Source: Paenibacillaceae bacterium (lineage in GTDB: Bacteria; Bacillota; Clostridia; Lachnospirales; Lachnospiraceae). Taken from it: DNA of 64,000 bases. The notes under the pieces were generated by a model. That model saw only the letters and a program-made list of their open reading frames with translations, was not told the origin of the DNA and searched no databases. Location of the stretch: NCBI GenBank assembly GCA_015057705.1, contig SVDU01000014.1:1-64000 (forward strand), in the 5' to 3' direction. Below are positions 10,447 through 20,765 of the stretch, piece by piece (position 1 is the stretch's first letter; the number at the start of each line of letters is the position of its first letter). The translations under genes were made by a program, and so were the position numbers.

Positions 10447-10493
10447 TCGAATTACAAAAGGAAATACAAAACTGATAAATGAGGAGGTACGAG

Positions 10494-10910
10494 ATGGAGA
10501 AACCGCAGATTTTGCTCTTAACTCACGGAGGCTGGGGAAAGGCGCTGACGGAAAGTCTGAAAATGATTATGGGAAGCGTTGATTTTGTTCATGAAATCCC
10601 GCTTTTGCCAGAGGTTACGTTTGCAGAGTATTACGCCAAGGTGGATGAATATGCAGCCGGGATGCCGGAGAAGTCTTTGATTTTTACGGATGTATTTGGC
10701 GGGACAACCACCAATGCAGGTGCTAAAATCGGACGGGAGCGGAATATAAAGGTGGTTTCGGGACTGAATGCGCCGCTCATGATTGAAGCCTGTACACAGA
10801 TCCAGTACACCGGAGATTGTAACTTTGATGTAGTTTTGCAGCAGGGGCAGTCATCAATCATTGATGTGATCAGTGAGGTCACTAAGTCAATGGGAAAAAA
10901 GGAGAGTTAA
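10494..10910 (+). CDS. PTS mannose-family EIIA component
   Basis: LLTHGGWGKALTESLKMIMG; RBS gaggaggt before ATG 10494; followed by EIIB/C/D. Confidence 0.88.
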   Translation: MEKPQILLLTHGGWGKALTESLKMIMGSVDFVHEIPLLPEVTFAEYYAKVDEYAAGMPEKSLIFTDVFGGTTTNAGAKIGRERNIKVVSGLNAPLMIEACTQIQYTGDCNFDVVLQQGQSSIIDVISEVTKSMGKKES

Positions 10911-10911
10911 A

Positions 10912-11403
10912 ATGGCAGAGATTGTATTATGCAGAATTGACAGCAGACTGATTCATGGACAGGTTATGACCAAATGGGTGAATCAGTCACAGGCCAATCG
11001 GATTGTTGTAGTAAGCGACAGTCTGGCTGCGGATGAATTTATGCTTGAGATCTACTTAATGTCTGCACCGGCGGGGGTTAAGGTAGAATGTTTAAGCAGA
11101 GCAGATGCAGTAAAGAAGTGGAATGAAGACCAGTTTGGCAGCGGCCGGGTACTTTTACTGCTTCCGGATTTAGCAAGCATGAAGGAAGTATATGAAGGAG
11201 GAATTAAGGTCACTGATATTCAGGTAGGAGGGCTGGGGGGAGCTCCTAACCGGAAAGTGGTATTTCAGAATATCACTTTAGATGATGCAGATGTGGAAAA
11301 GTTGATTTCGTTACAGGAGGCAGGAGTAAAGATTATCTTCCAGACAATTCCGGAAGATGTACCGCAGGATTTTCACACCATTTTAAAAAAATACAATAAC
11401 TAA
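10912..11403 (+). CDS. PTS mannose/fructose/sorbose family EIIB component
   Basis: LCRIDSRLIHGQVMTKWV active-site His region. Confidence 0.93.
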   Translation: MAEIVLCRIDSRLIHGQVMTKWVNQSQANRIVVVSDSLAADEFMLEIYLMSAPAGVKVECLSRADAVKKWNEDQFGSGRVLLLLPDLASMKEVYEGGIKVTDIQVGGLGGAPNRKVVFQNITLDDADVEKLISLQEAGVKIIFQTIPEDVPQDFHTILKKYNN

Positions 11404-11415
11404 GGAGAGTATGAT

Positions 11416-12165
11416 ATGAGTGTGTTGATGTTAGCTGTATGTATGGGGTTTTATTATTGGTTCTGCCGTTTAAGATTTGGGTATACCTTTTCTTCCATGC
11501 TTCTTCAGCCAGTTGTCATTGGTGTTTTTGTAGGGCTTCTGACGGGAAACATGCCTTTGGCCATGAAGATTGGTGCAGGACTTCAGCTGGTTTATTTAGG
11601 GGTTACATCCACTCCCGGCGGCAATGTGCCAAGTGATCCTGCTCTTGCAGGATGTATTGCAATTCCTCTTGGAGTAATGTCCAATATGTCTCCTGAGGTT
11701 GCCATTGCTCTGGCGATTCCATTTGGAGTTATTGGAGTATTTGTGGATCAGTTAAGAAGAAGTACCAATGCAGTCTGGGTTCATATGGCAGACCGGTATG
11801 CGGAAAAAGCAGATACAAAAGGGATTTTAAGGGCAGCGTTTCTTTACCCCGCTATCGCAGGACTGGTAATTCGTTTTCCAATCGTTTTTGCAATTGACTT
11901 TTTTGGTGTAACAGCTGTAGAGAAGCTGATCGCAGTTCTTCCTCAGTGGCTGATGCATTCCTTTGAAATCATGGGAGGAATTCTTCCTGCTCTTGGTTTT
12001 GCTATAACCTTATCTGTAATTGGAAAGAAGTCACTGATACCGTTTTTTATAACAGGATTTTTCGCAGTTATGTACTTAAAACTTGATACCATGGCTGTAG
12101 CAATTTTTGCAACCTGCGTTGCATTGTTGTTAGGTTTATTCCAGTTAAAGGAGGAGGCGATTTAA
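11416..12165 (+). CDS. PTS mannose-family EIIC component
   Basis: Polytopic membrane protein, LQLVYLGVTSTPGGNVPSDPALAGCIAIPLG. Confidence 0.92.
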   Translation: MSVLMLAVCMGFYYWFCRLRFGYTFSSMLLQPVVIGVFVGLLTGNMPLAMKIGAGLQLVYLGVTSTPGGNVPSDPALAGCIAIPLGVMSNMSPEVAIALAIPFGVIGVFVDQLRRSTNAVWVHMADRYAEKADTKGILRAAFLYPAIAGLVIRFPIVFAIDFFGVTAVEKLIAVLPQWLMHSFEIMGGILPALGFAITLSVIGKKSLIPFFITGFFAVMYLKLDTMAVAIFATCVALLLGLFQLKEEAI

Positions 12166-12166
12166 A

Positions 12167-12994
12167 ATGGGAGAGCAGACACAGGTAAAAAAACTGAATA
12201 AAAAAGATATTACCAAATCCATGTGGATCTATTATGCCGGCGCAGAACTTTCCAATTCCTATGAGCGTCTGCAGAGTCTTGTATTCTGTGCGTCCATGAC
12301 GCCGGTTTTAAAGAAGCTGTATGATACCGACGAGGAACTGAGTGCAGCCTTAAAACGTCACCTGGTTTTCTTTAACACGGAAGGAATCTTCGGAGCCATC
12401 ATTCAGGGAATTGCCATTTCCATGGAAGAACAAAAGGCCAATGGAGAGAATGTAACAGATGAGGCAATTACTGGTATTAAAACCGGATTAATGGGACCGC
12501 TTGCAGGAATGGGAGATGCAATTGTATGGGCAGCAATTATGCCGATTATCATTTCTATCTTTTTACCTTTCGCAAGCAGCGGTTCTGCACTGGGAGGCAT
12601 TATGCCGCTGATCCTTTACCCGGCAATTACCATTGCAATTGCTTACTGGCTGATTCATAATGGCTACACTTTAGGCAAAAAGTCTGTGGTATCACTGCTT
12701 CATGGCGGAAAGATGAAATCCATTATTTTTACAGCTAATGTCATCGGTCTTACCATGATGGGGGCATTATCCGCAAGCTACGTCACCATATCCACACCTT
12801 TGAAGTTTGGTTTTTCCAGCGGAACGCAGATTGTGGTACAGGACATACTGAATACGGTAGCACCAGGTCTTCTTCCTCTGGCAGCCGTGTTTATCATCTA
12901 TTTTTATCTTAGAAAGAAAGGACCGTATTACAACAGAATCCTGCTTACAGTCGTGGCAGTATCTGTCATCACTTCTCTGCTTGGAATTCTGTAA
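12167..12994 (+). CDS. PTS mannose-family EIID component
   Basis: NSYERLQSLVFCASMTPVLKKLY, FFNTEGIFGAIIQGIAISMEEQKANG, GPLAGMGDAIVWA. Confidence 0.93.
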   Translation: MGEQTQVKKLNKKDITKSMWIYYAGAELSNSYERLQSLVFCASMTPVLKKLYDTDEELSAALKRHLVFFNTEGIFGAIIQGIAISMEEQKANGENVTDEAITGIKTGLMGPLAGMGDAIVWAAIMPIIISIFLPFASSGSALGGIMPLILYPAITIAIAYWLIHNGYTLGKKSVVSLLHGGKMKSIIFTANVIGLTMMGALSASYVTISTPLKFGFSSGTQIVVQDILNTVAPGLLPLAAVFIIYFYLRKKGPYYNRILLTVVAVSVITSLLGIL

Positions 12995-13012
12995 TGGTCT
13001 TAAGGAGTAATC

Positions 13013-14143
13013 ATGGAAAACATATACAGTAAAAGCGGTCTTCAGGCCGTGATTAATGCTTCCGGAAGAATGACAAAGCTGGGTGTTTCCACCATATCGA
13101 AAGGTGTGGGGGAAACACTGGTGGAGGCAGCCGGCAACTATGTGGTAATTGACGATCTCTATGTCTATGCAGGCAGGAGAATCGGGGATCTTATCGGAAC
13201 TGCTGATGCCTGTGTTACATCCAGCGCCTCTGCTGGGATTGCACTGGCAGTTGCCTCTTTAATCTGCGGAGGAAACTTACAGAAAGTAAAGCACCTTTAT
13301 GACCTTCTGCCTTCTGTTACGAAAAGGGAAGTTATAATTTTAAAAGGGCATAACGTGGATTTTGGGGCACCGGTTGCAGAGATGGTACAGATTGCCGGAG
13401 GGAAAATCGTTGAAGCAGGTTATGCCAACGGAGCTTCTGTAGAAGATATTCAACAGGCAGTAACAAAGGATACGCTGGCAATTCTTTTTGTCAAATCCCA
13501 TCACTGTGTTCAAAAGGAAATGCCAGAAGCCAGATCTGTGATTGAGCTGGCAGAACGTCTTGGGATTCCATGTATCGTGGATGCGGCAGCAGAAGAAGAT
13601 TTAAACATCTATGCAGCCATGGGTGCGGACTTTGTATGCTACAGCGGTGCAAAAGCCATTGAAGGTCCAACCAGCGGTTTTGTTGCGTGTAAGACAAAAG
13701 AACTGGCAGACAACATGAGACTCCAGTACAAAGGTATCGGCAGAGCCATGAAGGTGGGGAAAGAGTGCACCATGGGGCTAGTAACGGCAGTGGAAGAATA
13801 CATTGCCGGGGGAAAGACAAGCCCTGTCTCCAAAGAAGAGCTGGAACGGTTTGCAGCATGTGTAGGGGAGATACCAGGCTGCAAAACATCAATTATTAAG
13901 GATGAGGCAGGAAGAGATATATTCCGCTGTAAAATTGATTTTAATCCCCAGCAATACGGGATGAATGCCAAAGACGTGGTAAGAGAGCTGCAACGGGGAG
14001 ATGTAGCCATCTTTACCAGAGATTATCAGGCAAATATCGGTTCCATCGCAATTGATCCCAGGCCTTTAAACAGTGAGAAAGAGCTGGAAATCATTGAACA
14101 GAGGCTTAAAGAGATTCACAAATCAGCAAATGGAGGGAAATAA
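13013..14143 (+). CDS. dgaE: DgaE family pyridoxal phosphate-dependent ammonia lyase (D-glucosaminate-6-phosphate dehydratase-type)
   Basis: SelA-like fold: VINASGRMTKLGVST, DFVCYSGAKAIEGPTSGFVACK; directly follows a mannose-type PTS and precedes dgaF. Confidence 0.82.
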   Translation: MENIYSKSGLQAVINASGRMTKLGVSTISKGVGETLVEAAGNYVVIDDLYVYAGRRIGDLIGTADACVTSSASAGIALAVASLICGGNLQKVKHLYDLLPSVTKREVIILKGHNVDFGAPVAEMVQIAGGKIVEAGYANGASVEDIQQAVTKDTLAILFVKSHHCVQKEMPEARSVIELAERLGIPCIVDAAAEEDLNIYAAMGADFVCYSGAKAIEGPTSGFVACKTKELADNMRLQYKGIGRAMKVGKECTMGLVTAVEEYIAGGKTSPVSKEELERFAACVGEIPGCKTSIIKDEAGRDIFRCKIDFNPQQYGMNAKDVVRELQRGDVAIFTRDYQANIGSIAIDPRPLNSEKELEIIEQRLKEIHKSANGGK

Positions 14144-14146
14144 AAG

Positions 14147-14881
14147 ATGGAAGGATTAAATTTTTACAAAGGAAGAGTCTGCTTAAACTGCCTGACCAAT
14201 TCCGTTGATAATGCTAAGGCAATTTATGAGGCTGCCGAGGGTCATGTTGCAGTCGGGATTTTGTCGGCAAATTATCCGGATGTGGAACATGCAGTGGAAG
14301 ATATGAAACGATATCAGGAAGCAGTAGACAATAATATTTCTGTTGGTCTGGGTGCGGGAAATCCCGGACAGTGGAAAGCGGTTGCGGATATATCCGGGCA
14401 GATTAAGCCGAAACATATTAACCAGACCTTTACGGCAGGTGGATATACCAGAGCCAAAACGAGTGAGGGACCATTTTTAAATTCCATGGTTGCTCCCTGT
14501 GGTAAAGTGGGTTATGTTAAAATCTCAACTGGTCCGCTTTGTAAGGATATGGAACCGGCAATTGTTCCGGTTAAAACTGCAATTGCAATGGCAAAGGAGC
14601 AGGGAGCCGATTCTTTAAAGTATTTTCCCATGGGCGGATTGAAGGTGAAAGAGGAGTTTGAGGCCGTTGCCACAGCCTGCGCAGAGAGCGGATTCGGACT
14701 GGAGCCAACCGGAGGGATTGATCTTGATAATTTTTCCCAGATCTTAAAGATCGCGGTTGATGCAGGAGTGAAACACATTATTCCTCACGTATATTCTTCG
14801 ATTATTGATAAAGAAACGGGAGCAACAAGAATTTCCGATGTTGTGAAACTTTATGAAATGATTCGGGAGATTTTAGATTAA
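14147..14881 (+). CDS. dgaF: DgaF family 2-dehydro-3-deoxy-phosphogluconate aldolase
   Basis: GLGAGNPGQWKAVADISGQIKPKHINQTFTAGGYTRA and KYFPMGGLKVKEEFEAVATACAESGFGLEPTGGIDL; synteny. Confidence 0.85.
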   Translation: MEGLNFYKGRVCLNCLTNSVDNAKAIYEAAEGHVAVGILSANYPDVEHAVEDMKRYQEAVDNNISVGLGAGNPGQWKAVADISGQIKPKHINQTFTAGGYTRAKTSEGPFLNSMVAPCGKVGYVKISTGPLCKDMEPAIVPVKTAIAMAKEQGADSLKYFPMGGLKVKEEFEAVATACAESGFGLEPTGGIDLDNFSQILKIAVDAGVKHIIPHVYSSIIDKETGATRISDVVKLYEMIREILD

Positions 14882-14883
14882 AT

Positions 14884-14928
14884 AAAAGCTGTTTTCCTGT
14901 CTGTGGGGCGGGAAAACAGCTTTTTTTA
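14884..14928 (+). terminator. rho-independent terminator after dgaF
   Basis: AAAGCTGTTTTCC tgtctgtggggc GGGAAAACAGCTTTTTTT. Confidence 0.88.
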
Positions 14929-14931
14929 ATC

Positions 14932-15672
14932 TCAATCATTTCTGTATTCACTGGGACTGATCCCATAAACATGCTTAAAGGTTTTACTGAAATGAAACGG
15001 GTCAAGGTAACCGGTCAGCTGGCTTACATCGGCAATGGACAGATCCGGATTGCGAAGAAGCTGCCTTGCTATATTAAGTCTGTAGTTTCTTAAATATTTG
15101 GAAGGTGTAATCTCTGTGTATTTGAAAAATATTTTGCTTAAATAAGGCACAGAAAAACCAAATTCAGAAGCCAGTGTGGTGAAATCGATCTGAGTCTGAT
15201 AATTCTTGTGAATGTATTCTTTTATCAGTTCCACGATTTCTTTTGCCCTGTTGGAGGAATGAAGGAGCGTAACGGAGTCAAATCGGTCCTGGGTAGCCAG
15301 AAGCTTGGTTTCCAGGGCAGCCAGTGTCTTTTCCAGTTCATCATAATTGACTGGTTTCAGTAAATAATTGCTCACTTCGTACCGGAGTGCTTCCTTTGCG
15401 TATTCAAAATCTGTATATCCGCTGATGATCACACATAAGATAAACGGGAATTTTTCATGTATATTTCGGACTAACTCAAGTCCATCCATCTCTGGCATCC
15501 GTATATCTGTGAAAATCACATTGGGCAGATGTTCATTTGCCATATCAAGTCCTTCCAGACCATTGGTTGCAATGGCTGTCACCTCGAAGGCGGGATTTAA
15601 CTGTTCAATTCTTCTGGCTATATTTCTGGCAATTAAGACTTCGTCTTCAACGATTAAAACAGAATATTTCAA
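14932..15672 (-). CDS. response regulator, AraC-type DNA-binding (YesN-like)
   Basis: REC domain VLIVEDEVLIARNIARRI / FTDIRMPEMDGLELV and C-terminal AraC HTH. Confidence 0.93.
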   Translation of the reverse strand: MKYSVLIVEDEVLIARNIARRIEQLNPAFEVTAIATNGLEGLDMANEHLPNVIFTDIRMPEMDGLELVRNIHEKFPFILCVIISGYTDFEYAKEALRYEVSNYLLKPVNYDELEKTLAALETKLLATQDRFDSVTLLHSSNRAKEIVELIKEYIHKNYQTQIDFTTLASEFGFSVPYLSKIFFKYTEITPSKYLRNYRLNIARQLLRNPDLSIADVSQLTGYLDPFHFSKTFKHVYGISPSEYRND

Positions 15673-17513
15673 GAGATCATTCCTCCTATGACAACGATGG
15701 CTCCATGGGGTACATTGTTGCTCAGTCTAAATATATGATTGCCGTGATAAAGAATTTTAAAACGGATGTAAATATTCATCAGTCCCATTCCGTCTATTTC
15801 CAGATTGGGCAGAACGCCGTTTTTCTCAATCAGGTTAATCTGGTTTTTTAGTATTTCCAAGTCCTCACTGGAAAAGCCAGGGCCATTGTCCCGGATCTGC
15901 AGCTCCCAATAGGTGTTGGTCATAATACCAAGAATTTTCACATTCCATGGTGGACTTGATTTGGTTGAATACTTGATGGCATTTTCTACGATCATCTGGA
16001 GGCAGAGTTTTGGAAGCCGGACCTGATGCATTTTTTCCGGTATGTCAAATTCAAATTGAAGAGAGTCACAGTACCTCACTTTCATGCATTCCAGATAATC
16101 ACGGGTGTGGTCAAGCTCATCTTTTAAAAGAACCAACTGTTCGCTGTCGGAGGAGATATAACGCAGGATTCTGGAAATGGTCTGACACATGAGAATGATC
16201 TCGCTGTTCATGTTCTCATCCGCCATTGCCTGTATGGTTGCCAGAGAATTGTAAAGAAAATGAGGGTTCATCTGTGCCTGCAGCGCCATCATTCTGGATT
16301 GCATGTCACTGTTTTGAAGCTGAAGTTCCCGCTCCATTGATTTTCTCGCCTGTCTCTGCATTTTTAACAAAGCCTGATATAAAGTGTTCACTTCTGTGAT
16401 GCCAATTTCCATATCCTCAAATTCAGTTGTGTCTTTTTCTTCCCCTGTCAGCTGAAATGCCCGTACCTGGTGGTATATTTTATAAAGCGGAGTTGCAATT
16501 CTCCGTGAAATCAAATAGGACACCATAACGGTTATGAGCATGACGGTAAACAGAAGAATAAAAGCTGTGTTTAAGTATTGATGGACCGGCTGCATCAGCA
16601 TGCGGTTATCAATAACAAGAGCTGTTGTAAAACCGGTATAGTCAGATGAAGAAAAAATGATATATTTATTTTCAGATTTTAAATATATGGGATTTACCCC
16701 TGAGGTTTTGGCAGGTCTGCTTCGCTGCGCCTGAATCAAATCATAATAGCTGTCTGGTGCGCCTAAGCTTCCTGTCGCATAGATGGTTTTCCCTTCCGGA
16801 CTGAAAATGTATATATCTTCCTGATATGGGCTGTGAAACGTATTTAATGTATTTGCTATACTTTTAAAGGATTTTTTGACCTCTACAATACCCTGTGGAA
16901 CATTGAGCAGGCTGTAATACAAGCGGCAGAGTGATACATAATAATTATCACCCGAATACGAATAAAAGCGCACAAGAGTGTCGTCTTTATCGCAGTAAAT
17001 AAATTTCTTTCCCTTAGCCTGAACCACCTTACTGAACCAGTATTTTTCACTCACCCGTTCTTTTGATGCATGATTATCAAGACCTACTCCAAATTTACCG
17101 TAATCAAGGGAATAGAGGTAAGTCTGATCGGCGGGAGAATTGGGACCGATCATGGCGATAATCAGGTCAAACAGGATTTTGGTATTATTAATATTTTCAT
17201 AAATTTCATCTGAACTTAAGGTGTTGTCCTGGTAATTAATGTATATGCCAAATTTTTCTTTTATCAGGTTGGAATAGATGATATTCTGGGATACAGTATC
17301 AAGGTCGTGGATGACGGAATCAAAGCTGCCCATAATCATGGTGGCGTTATTCTGAAGGGAAGAAAAGGCATTTACCTTTATCTTGCCGGTTTCACTGAAG
17401 ACTGTATGAACCGTGAATGCCAGGATTACTGCAATGAATAAAGCGGTATAGGGAAGAAAAAGTGTTGACATTATGCTGCGTTTTTTAACAATATTTGTTT
17501 TATTTGCTGCCAT
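15669..17513 (-). CDS. sensor histidine kinase (YesM-like, HisKA_7TM/His_kinase family)
   Basis: LQAQMNPHFLYNSLATIQAMADEN, CLQMIVENAIKYSTK, RDNGPGF; N-terminal TM and HAMP region. Confidence 0.93.
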   Translation of the reverse strand: MAANKTNIVKKRSIMSTLFLPYTALFIAVILAFTVHTVFSETGKIKVNAFSSLQNNATMIMGSFDSVIHDLDTVSQNIIYSNLIKEKFGIYINYQDNTLSSDEIYENINNTKILFDLIIAMIGPNSPADQTYLYSLDYGKFGVGLDNHASKERVSEKYWFSKVVQAKGKKFIYCDKDDTLVRFYSYSGDNYYVSLCRLYYSLLNVPQGIVEVKKSFKSIANTLNTFHSPYQEDIYIFSPEGKTIYATGSLGAPDSYYDLIQAQRSRPAKTSGVNPIYLKSENKYIIFSSSDYTGFTTALVIDNRMLMQPVHQYLNTAFILLFTVMLITVMVSYLISRRIATPLYKIYHQVRAFQLTGEEKDTTEFEDMEIGITEVNTLYQALLKMQRQARKSMERELQLQNSDMQSRMMALQAQMNPHFLYNSLATIQAMADENMNSEIILMCQTISRILRYISSDSEQLVLLKDELDHTRDYLECMKVRYCDSLQFEFDIPEKMHQVRLPKLCLQMIVENAIKYSTKSSPPWNVKILGIMTNTYWELQIRDNGPGFSSEDLEILKNQINLIEKNGVLPNLEIDGMGLMNIYIRFKILYHGNHIFRLSNNVPHGAIVVIGGMIS

Positions 17514-17661
17514 TTAAGCCCAGCCTTTCTGTGGTTTATTCTGCTGGTTAAAAATATACATGAAAACAGATCGAAATGTTCATTCAAAAATATCTATATT
17601 ACACTATATAATACAGATAACATGATAAAAGTCAACATTTAATTTTGGGGAGGTATTTTTT

Positions 17662-19020
17662 ATGAAGTTAAAAAAATTAGCTGCATTAAGTCTGGCTCTG
17701 GTCGCTGCCCTTTCATTTTCCGGCTGTTCAAAAGAGGACAATGCTACACAGAAAAGTGCAGCTGCAGGAGAAACCACATCTGCGGAAGCGAAGACATCTG
17801 CTGCGTCGGAAAAAGGTGGAGTTACTCTTTCTTTTATGGCCAGCCAGGACTGGATTCAGGATGCAGAAATTGAACTGTCCAAGAAATTTACGCAGGATAC
17901 GGGAATCAAGGTTGATTATCAGATTATTCCAGCCGATCAGTATATGAATCTTCTGATGACAAAGTTAAACACCGGGGAATGTACGGATATTTTTGGAGCA
18001 CAGAGCGGTAAATTTGATATTAAGGCACAAATCAATGTGGAAAAAAATGCGGTGGATTTAACGAAAACGTCATGGGGAAGTCAGGTTGAACCATTGGTGG
18101 CTGATCAGTTGTCTGTGGACGGTAAGCTGTATGGGCAGCCAATTCAGGACGTATCTTCTGTATGGGCAATTGGTTATAACAAACAGATTTTCAAAAAGCT
18201 GAATCTTGAGATACCCAAAGATTATGCGAGTTTTCAAAAAGTGTGTGATACGATTAAGGCGGCAGGAATAACTCCTATCTATGAGTGTGTGTCAGATGGC
18301 TGGCATCATACATTATGGCTGCCTGAGGCTGGAGTTGAGGCTGAAACAGCAGAACCTGGCATCGTTGATAAATGGAACAGCAACCAGGTGCCCTTCAAAG
18401 GAAATGCAACCCTGATGACAATTTTAAACCAGATGGATGATATGGTTGCCAAGGGCTACTGGGGAGAAGACTATATGTCCAATACCTATGCTGATTCAGC
18501 AAAAAATATCGCTTCTGGTAAATATGCAATGACAGTCGCCAATCAGGGGTTCGGAGTCGAAGTCAATAAGGTTAATTCTGAGATTGCAGTGGAAGACATT
18601 GGCTATTTCGTAATTCCGCTGGCTGACAATCAGACATTAAACGTTAACCCGGCAGGTCCTGCAAGATTCATATTCAGCGGTTCCAAGCATGCAGCTGAAG
18701 CACAGCAGTACTTAGAATTCCTGGCAAAGGAAGAAAATCTTAAGTACCTCACTGAAAATGTAGGTAAGTTTAACAAACTGCCATTTAACAACGCTCCCAG
18801 TATGTATACGGATACGATTCAGGATTTTTATAACAGATATGATAAGAAGGGTACTGTAATTCAGACAGCTGTAAAATATGTAAATCCGCAGTGGAGTGAG
18901 ATGGGAGCAAACTTGTCCGCCATGATCGTGGGAGAAATGACTCCGGAAGAAGTGCTGGCATCGATTGATGAAGTGAGAACCCAGCAGGCAAAGGCAGCAG
19001 GCGATCCCGCCTGGAAATGA
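17662..19020 (+). CDS. ABC sugar transporter substrate-binding lipoprotein
   Basis: Lipobox LSFSGCSKED; family 1 SBP pattern. Confidence 0.93.
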   Translation: MKLKKLAALSLALVAALSFSGCSKEDNATQKSAAAGETTSAEAKTSAASEKGGVTLSFMASQDWIQDAEIELSKKFTQDTGIKVDYQIIPADQYMNLLMTKLNTGECTDIFGAQSGKFDIKAQINVEKNAVDLTKTSWGSQVEPLVADQLSVDGKLYGQPIQDVSSVWAIGYNKQIFKKLNLEIPKDYASFQKVCDTIKAAGITPIYECVSDGWHHTLWLPEAGVEAETAEPGIVDKWNSNQVPFKGNATLMTILNQMDDMVAKGYWGEDYMSNTYADSAKNIASGKYAMTVANQGFGVEVNKVNSEIAVEDIGYFVIPLADNQTLNVNPAGPARFIFSGSKHAAEAQQYLEFLAKEENLKYLTENVGKFNKLPFNNAPSMYTDTIQDFYNRYDKKGTVIQTAVKYVNPQWSEMGANLSAMIVGEMTPEEVLASIDEVRTQQAKAAGDPAWK

Positions 19021-19055
19021 CAGCATGGAAGATCAGTTGAAAGAGAGTGAATACG

Positions 19056-19934
19056 ATGAATAGAAAAAAGATATATCCTACGTGGTTTGCAGCTGGAGCA
19101 TTGCTCCTGTATTCGGTATTATTTGTCCTTCCCGGAGTGATTGGAATTGGTTATTCTTTTACAGACTGGTCATCTTATTCAGACCAGCTGAAGTTTGTGG
19201 GGCTGGAAAATTTTAAGACTGTATTTTCCGCTGATGGAAATTATCTAAAGATTATGAAAAACACTCTGGTATTCACTCTTGGAACAACTGTAATAAAAAA
19301 TATACTGGGACTTGCGCTTGCAGTTCTGCTTACAAAGTCCATTCGCTTTTTGAATTTTCACCGGGGAGTCATGTTTATGCCCTCTGTTTTGTCCACCTTG
19401 ATACTGGGTATGGTTTTCACTTCGATATTAAATCCGTCTACCGGGTTGTTAAACACATTTTTTCGGGGAATCGGACTTGATAATCTTGCAAAACCGTGGC
19501 TTACAAGTCCTGCGTACGCATTCAAGTCGGTAATGGCAGTGGATATCTGGCGAGGGACCGGATATATCATGACAATTTTAATCGCTGGAATCCTGTCCAT
19601 ATCTTCGGATTATTATGAGGCCTGCAGTATAGACGGAGCTACCGGCTGGCAGAAGTTTCGGTTTATCACGCTGCCGCTTCTCCTTCCGACCCTGGCTACA
19701 ACCACCGTTTTAAATGTGATATATGGCCTTAAGGTGTTTGACATGATATATGCATTAACCAACGGAGGCCCGGGTAAGGCCACAACAGAGGTTCTCTACA
19801 CAGCAGTATTTAAAAAATTCGGCACAGGTCAGTATGCCATAGGTACGGCTCTTTCCTCCGTTATGTTTTTATCCATGGTGTTGATCGGATTCTTCATGAT
19901 CCGTCTGATGACGAAAGACGAGGTGCAGGAATAA
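19056..19934 (+). CDS. sugar ABC transporter permease (MalF type)
   Basis: EACSIDGATGWQKFRFITLPLLLPTLATTTVLNVIYGLKVFD (EAA loop). Confidence 0.93.
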   Translation: MNRKKIYPTWFAAGALLLYSVLFVLPGVIGIGYSFTDWSSYSDQLKFVGLENFKTVFSADGNYLKIMKNTLVFTLGTTVIKNILGLALAVLLTKSIRFLNFHRGVMFMPSVLSTLILGMVFTSILNPSTGLLNTFFRGIGLDNLAKPWLTSPAYAFKSVMAVDIWRGTGYIMTILIAGILSISSDYYEACSIDGATGWQKFRFITLPLLLPTLATTTVLNVIYGLKVFDMIYALTNGGPGKATTEVLYTAVFKKFGTGQYAIGTALSSVMFLSMVLIGFFMIRLMTKDEVQE

Positions 19935-20761
19935 TGAAAGCAAAAAAGAAAGCCGCCGCTGCAGCAGTAAATGCAGCGGCGTGGATCATAACAGCAATTT
20001 GTCTTGTTCCCCTGCTGCTGATATTGTTAAATTCGTTTAAAGACAGTCTGGGAGCATCGGAGATGAATCTGAAGTTTCCGACATTTCCGGTGCAGTGGAA
20101 TAATTTTTTGGTAGTAATTGAAAAGGGAAAGCTTCTTACCTCTTTTATGAACAGCTGCATCTATTCCGTAGCCAGTGTGTTCCTGTGTACCGTGCTTGCA
20201 TCAATGGCTTCTTATGTGTTCTCAAGAAACCGTTCCAAATTAAACCGTTTTCTCTATCTTTATATGGTGCTGGGGATTACCATGCCGGTTAATTATGTGG
20301 CATTGACAAAAGTTATGATGTTTCTTACACTAAATAATACAAGACTTGGAATTGTGCTTTTGTATACGGCCATGCAGCTGCCATTTTCAGTATTTCTCAT
20401 CCATGGATTTGTGGCAAAGCTGCCGGCAGATCTTGATGAAGCCGCCGTGATTGATGGCTGCTCACCGGTAAGATTGTTTGTATCGGTTATTCTTCCATTG
20501 TTAAAGCCTGCTGTCGCCACGGTGATTGTGCTGACCTTTTTAAATACCTGGAATGAATTTGTATCACCGCTGTATTTTTTAAGCAGTTCTTCTAAATGGC
20601 CGATGACATTGTCCGTATATAATTTTTTCGGTATGTATTTTAAAGACTGGAATCTGGTTTGTGCAGATATTTTGCTGACCAGCCTTCCGGTAATCCTGGT
20701 ATATTTACTGGGGCAGAAATATATTGTATCCGGTATGACTGCCGGAGCAGTGAAAGGATAA
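19934..20761 (+). CDS. carbohydrate ABC transporter permease (MalG type)
   Basis: LDEAAVIDGCSPVRLFVSVILPLLKPAVATVIVLTFLNTWNEF. Confidence 0.94.
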   Translation: MKAKKKAAAAAVNAAAWIITAICLVPLLLILLNSFKDSLGASEMNLKFPTFPVQWNNFLVVIEKGKLLTSFMNSCIYSVASVFLCTVLASMASYVFSRNRSKLNRFLYLYMVLGITMPVNYVALTKVMMFLTLNNTRLGIVLLYTAMQLPFSVFLIHGFVAKLPADLDEAAVIDGCSPVRLFVSVILPLLKPAVATVIVLTFLNTWNEFVSPLYFLSSSSKWPMTLSVYNFFGMYFKDWNLVCADILLTSLPVILVYLLGQKYIVSGMTAGAVKG

Positions 20762-20765
20762 GGTT

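Noticed and set aside
13491-14010. Long antisense ORFs opposite dgaE (133 and 123 aa)
   Set aside because: Overlap a well-supported conserved gene on the other strand; composition typical of shadow ORFs.
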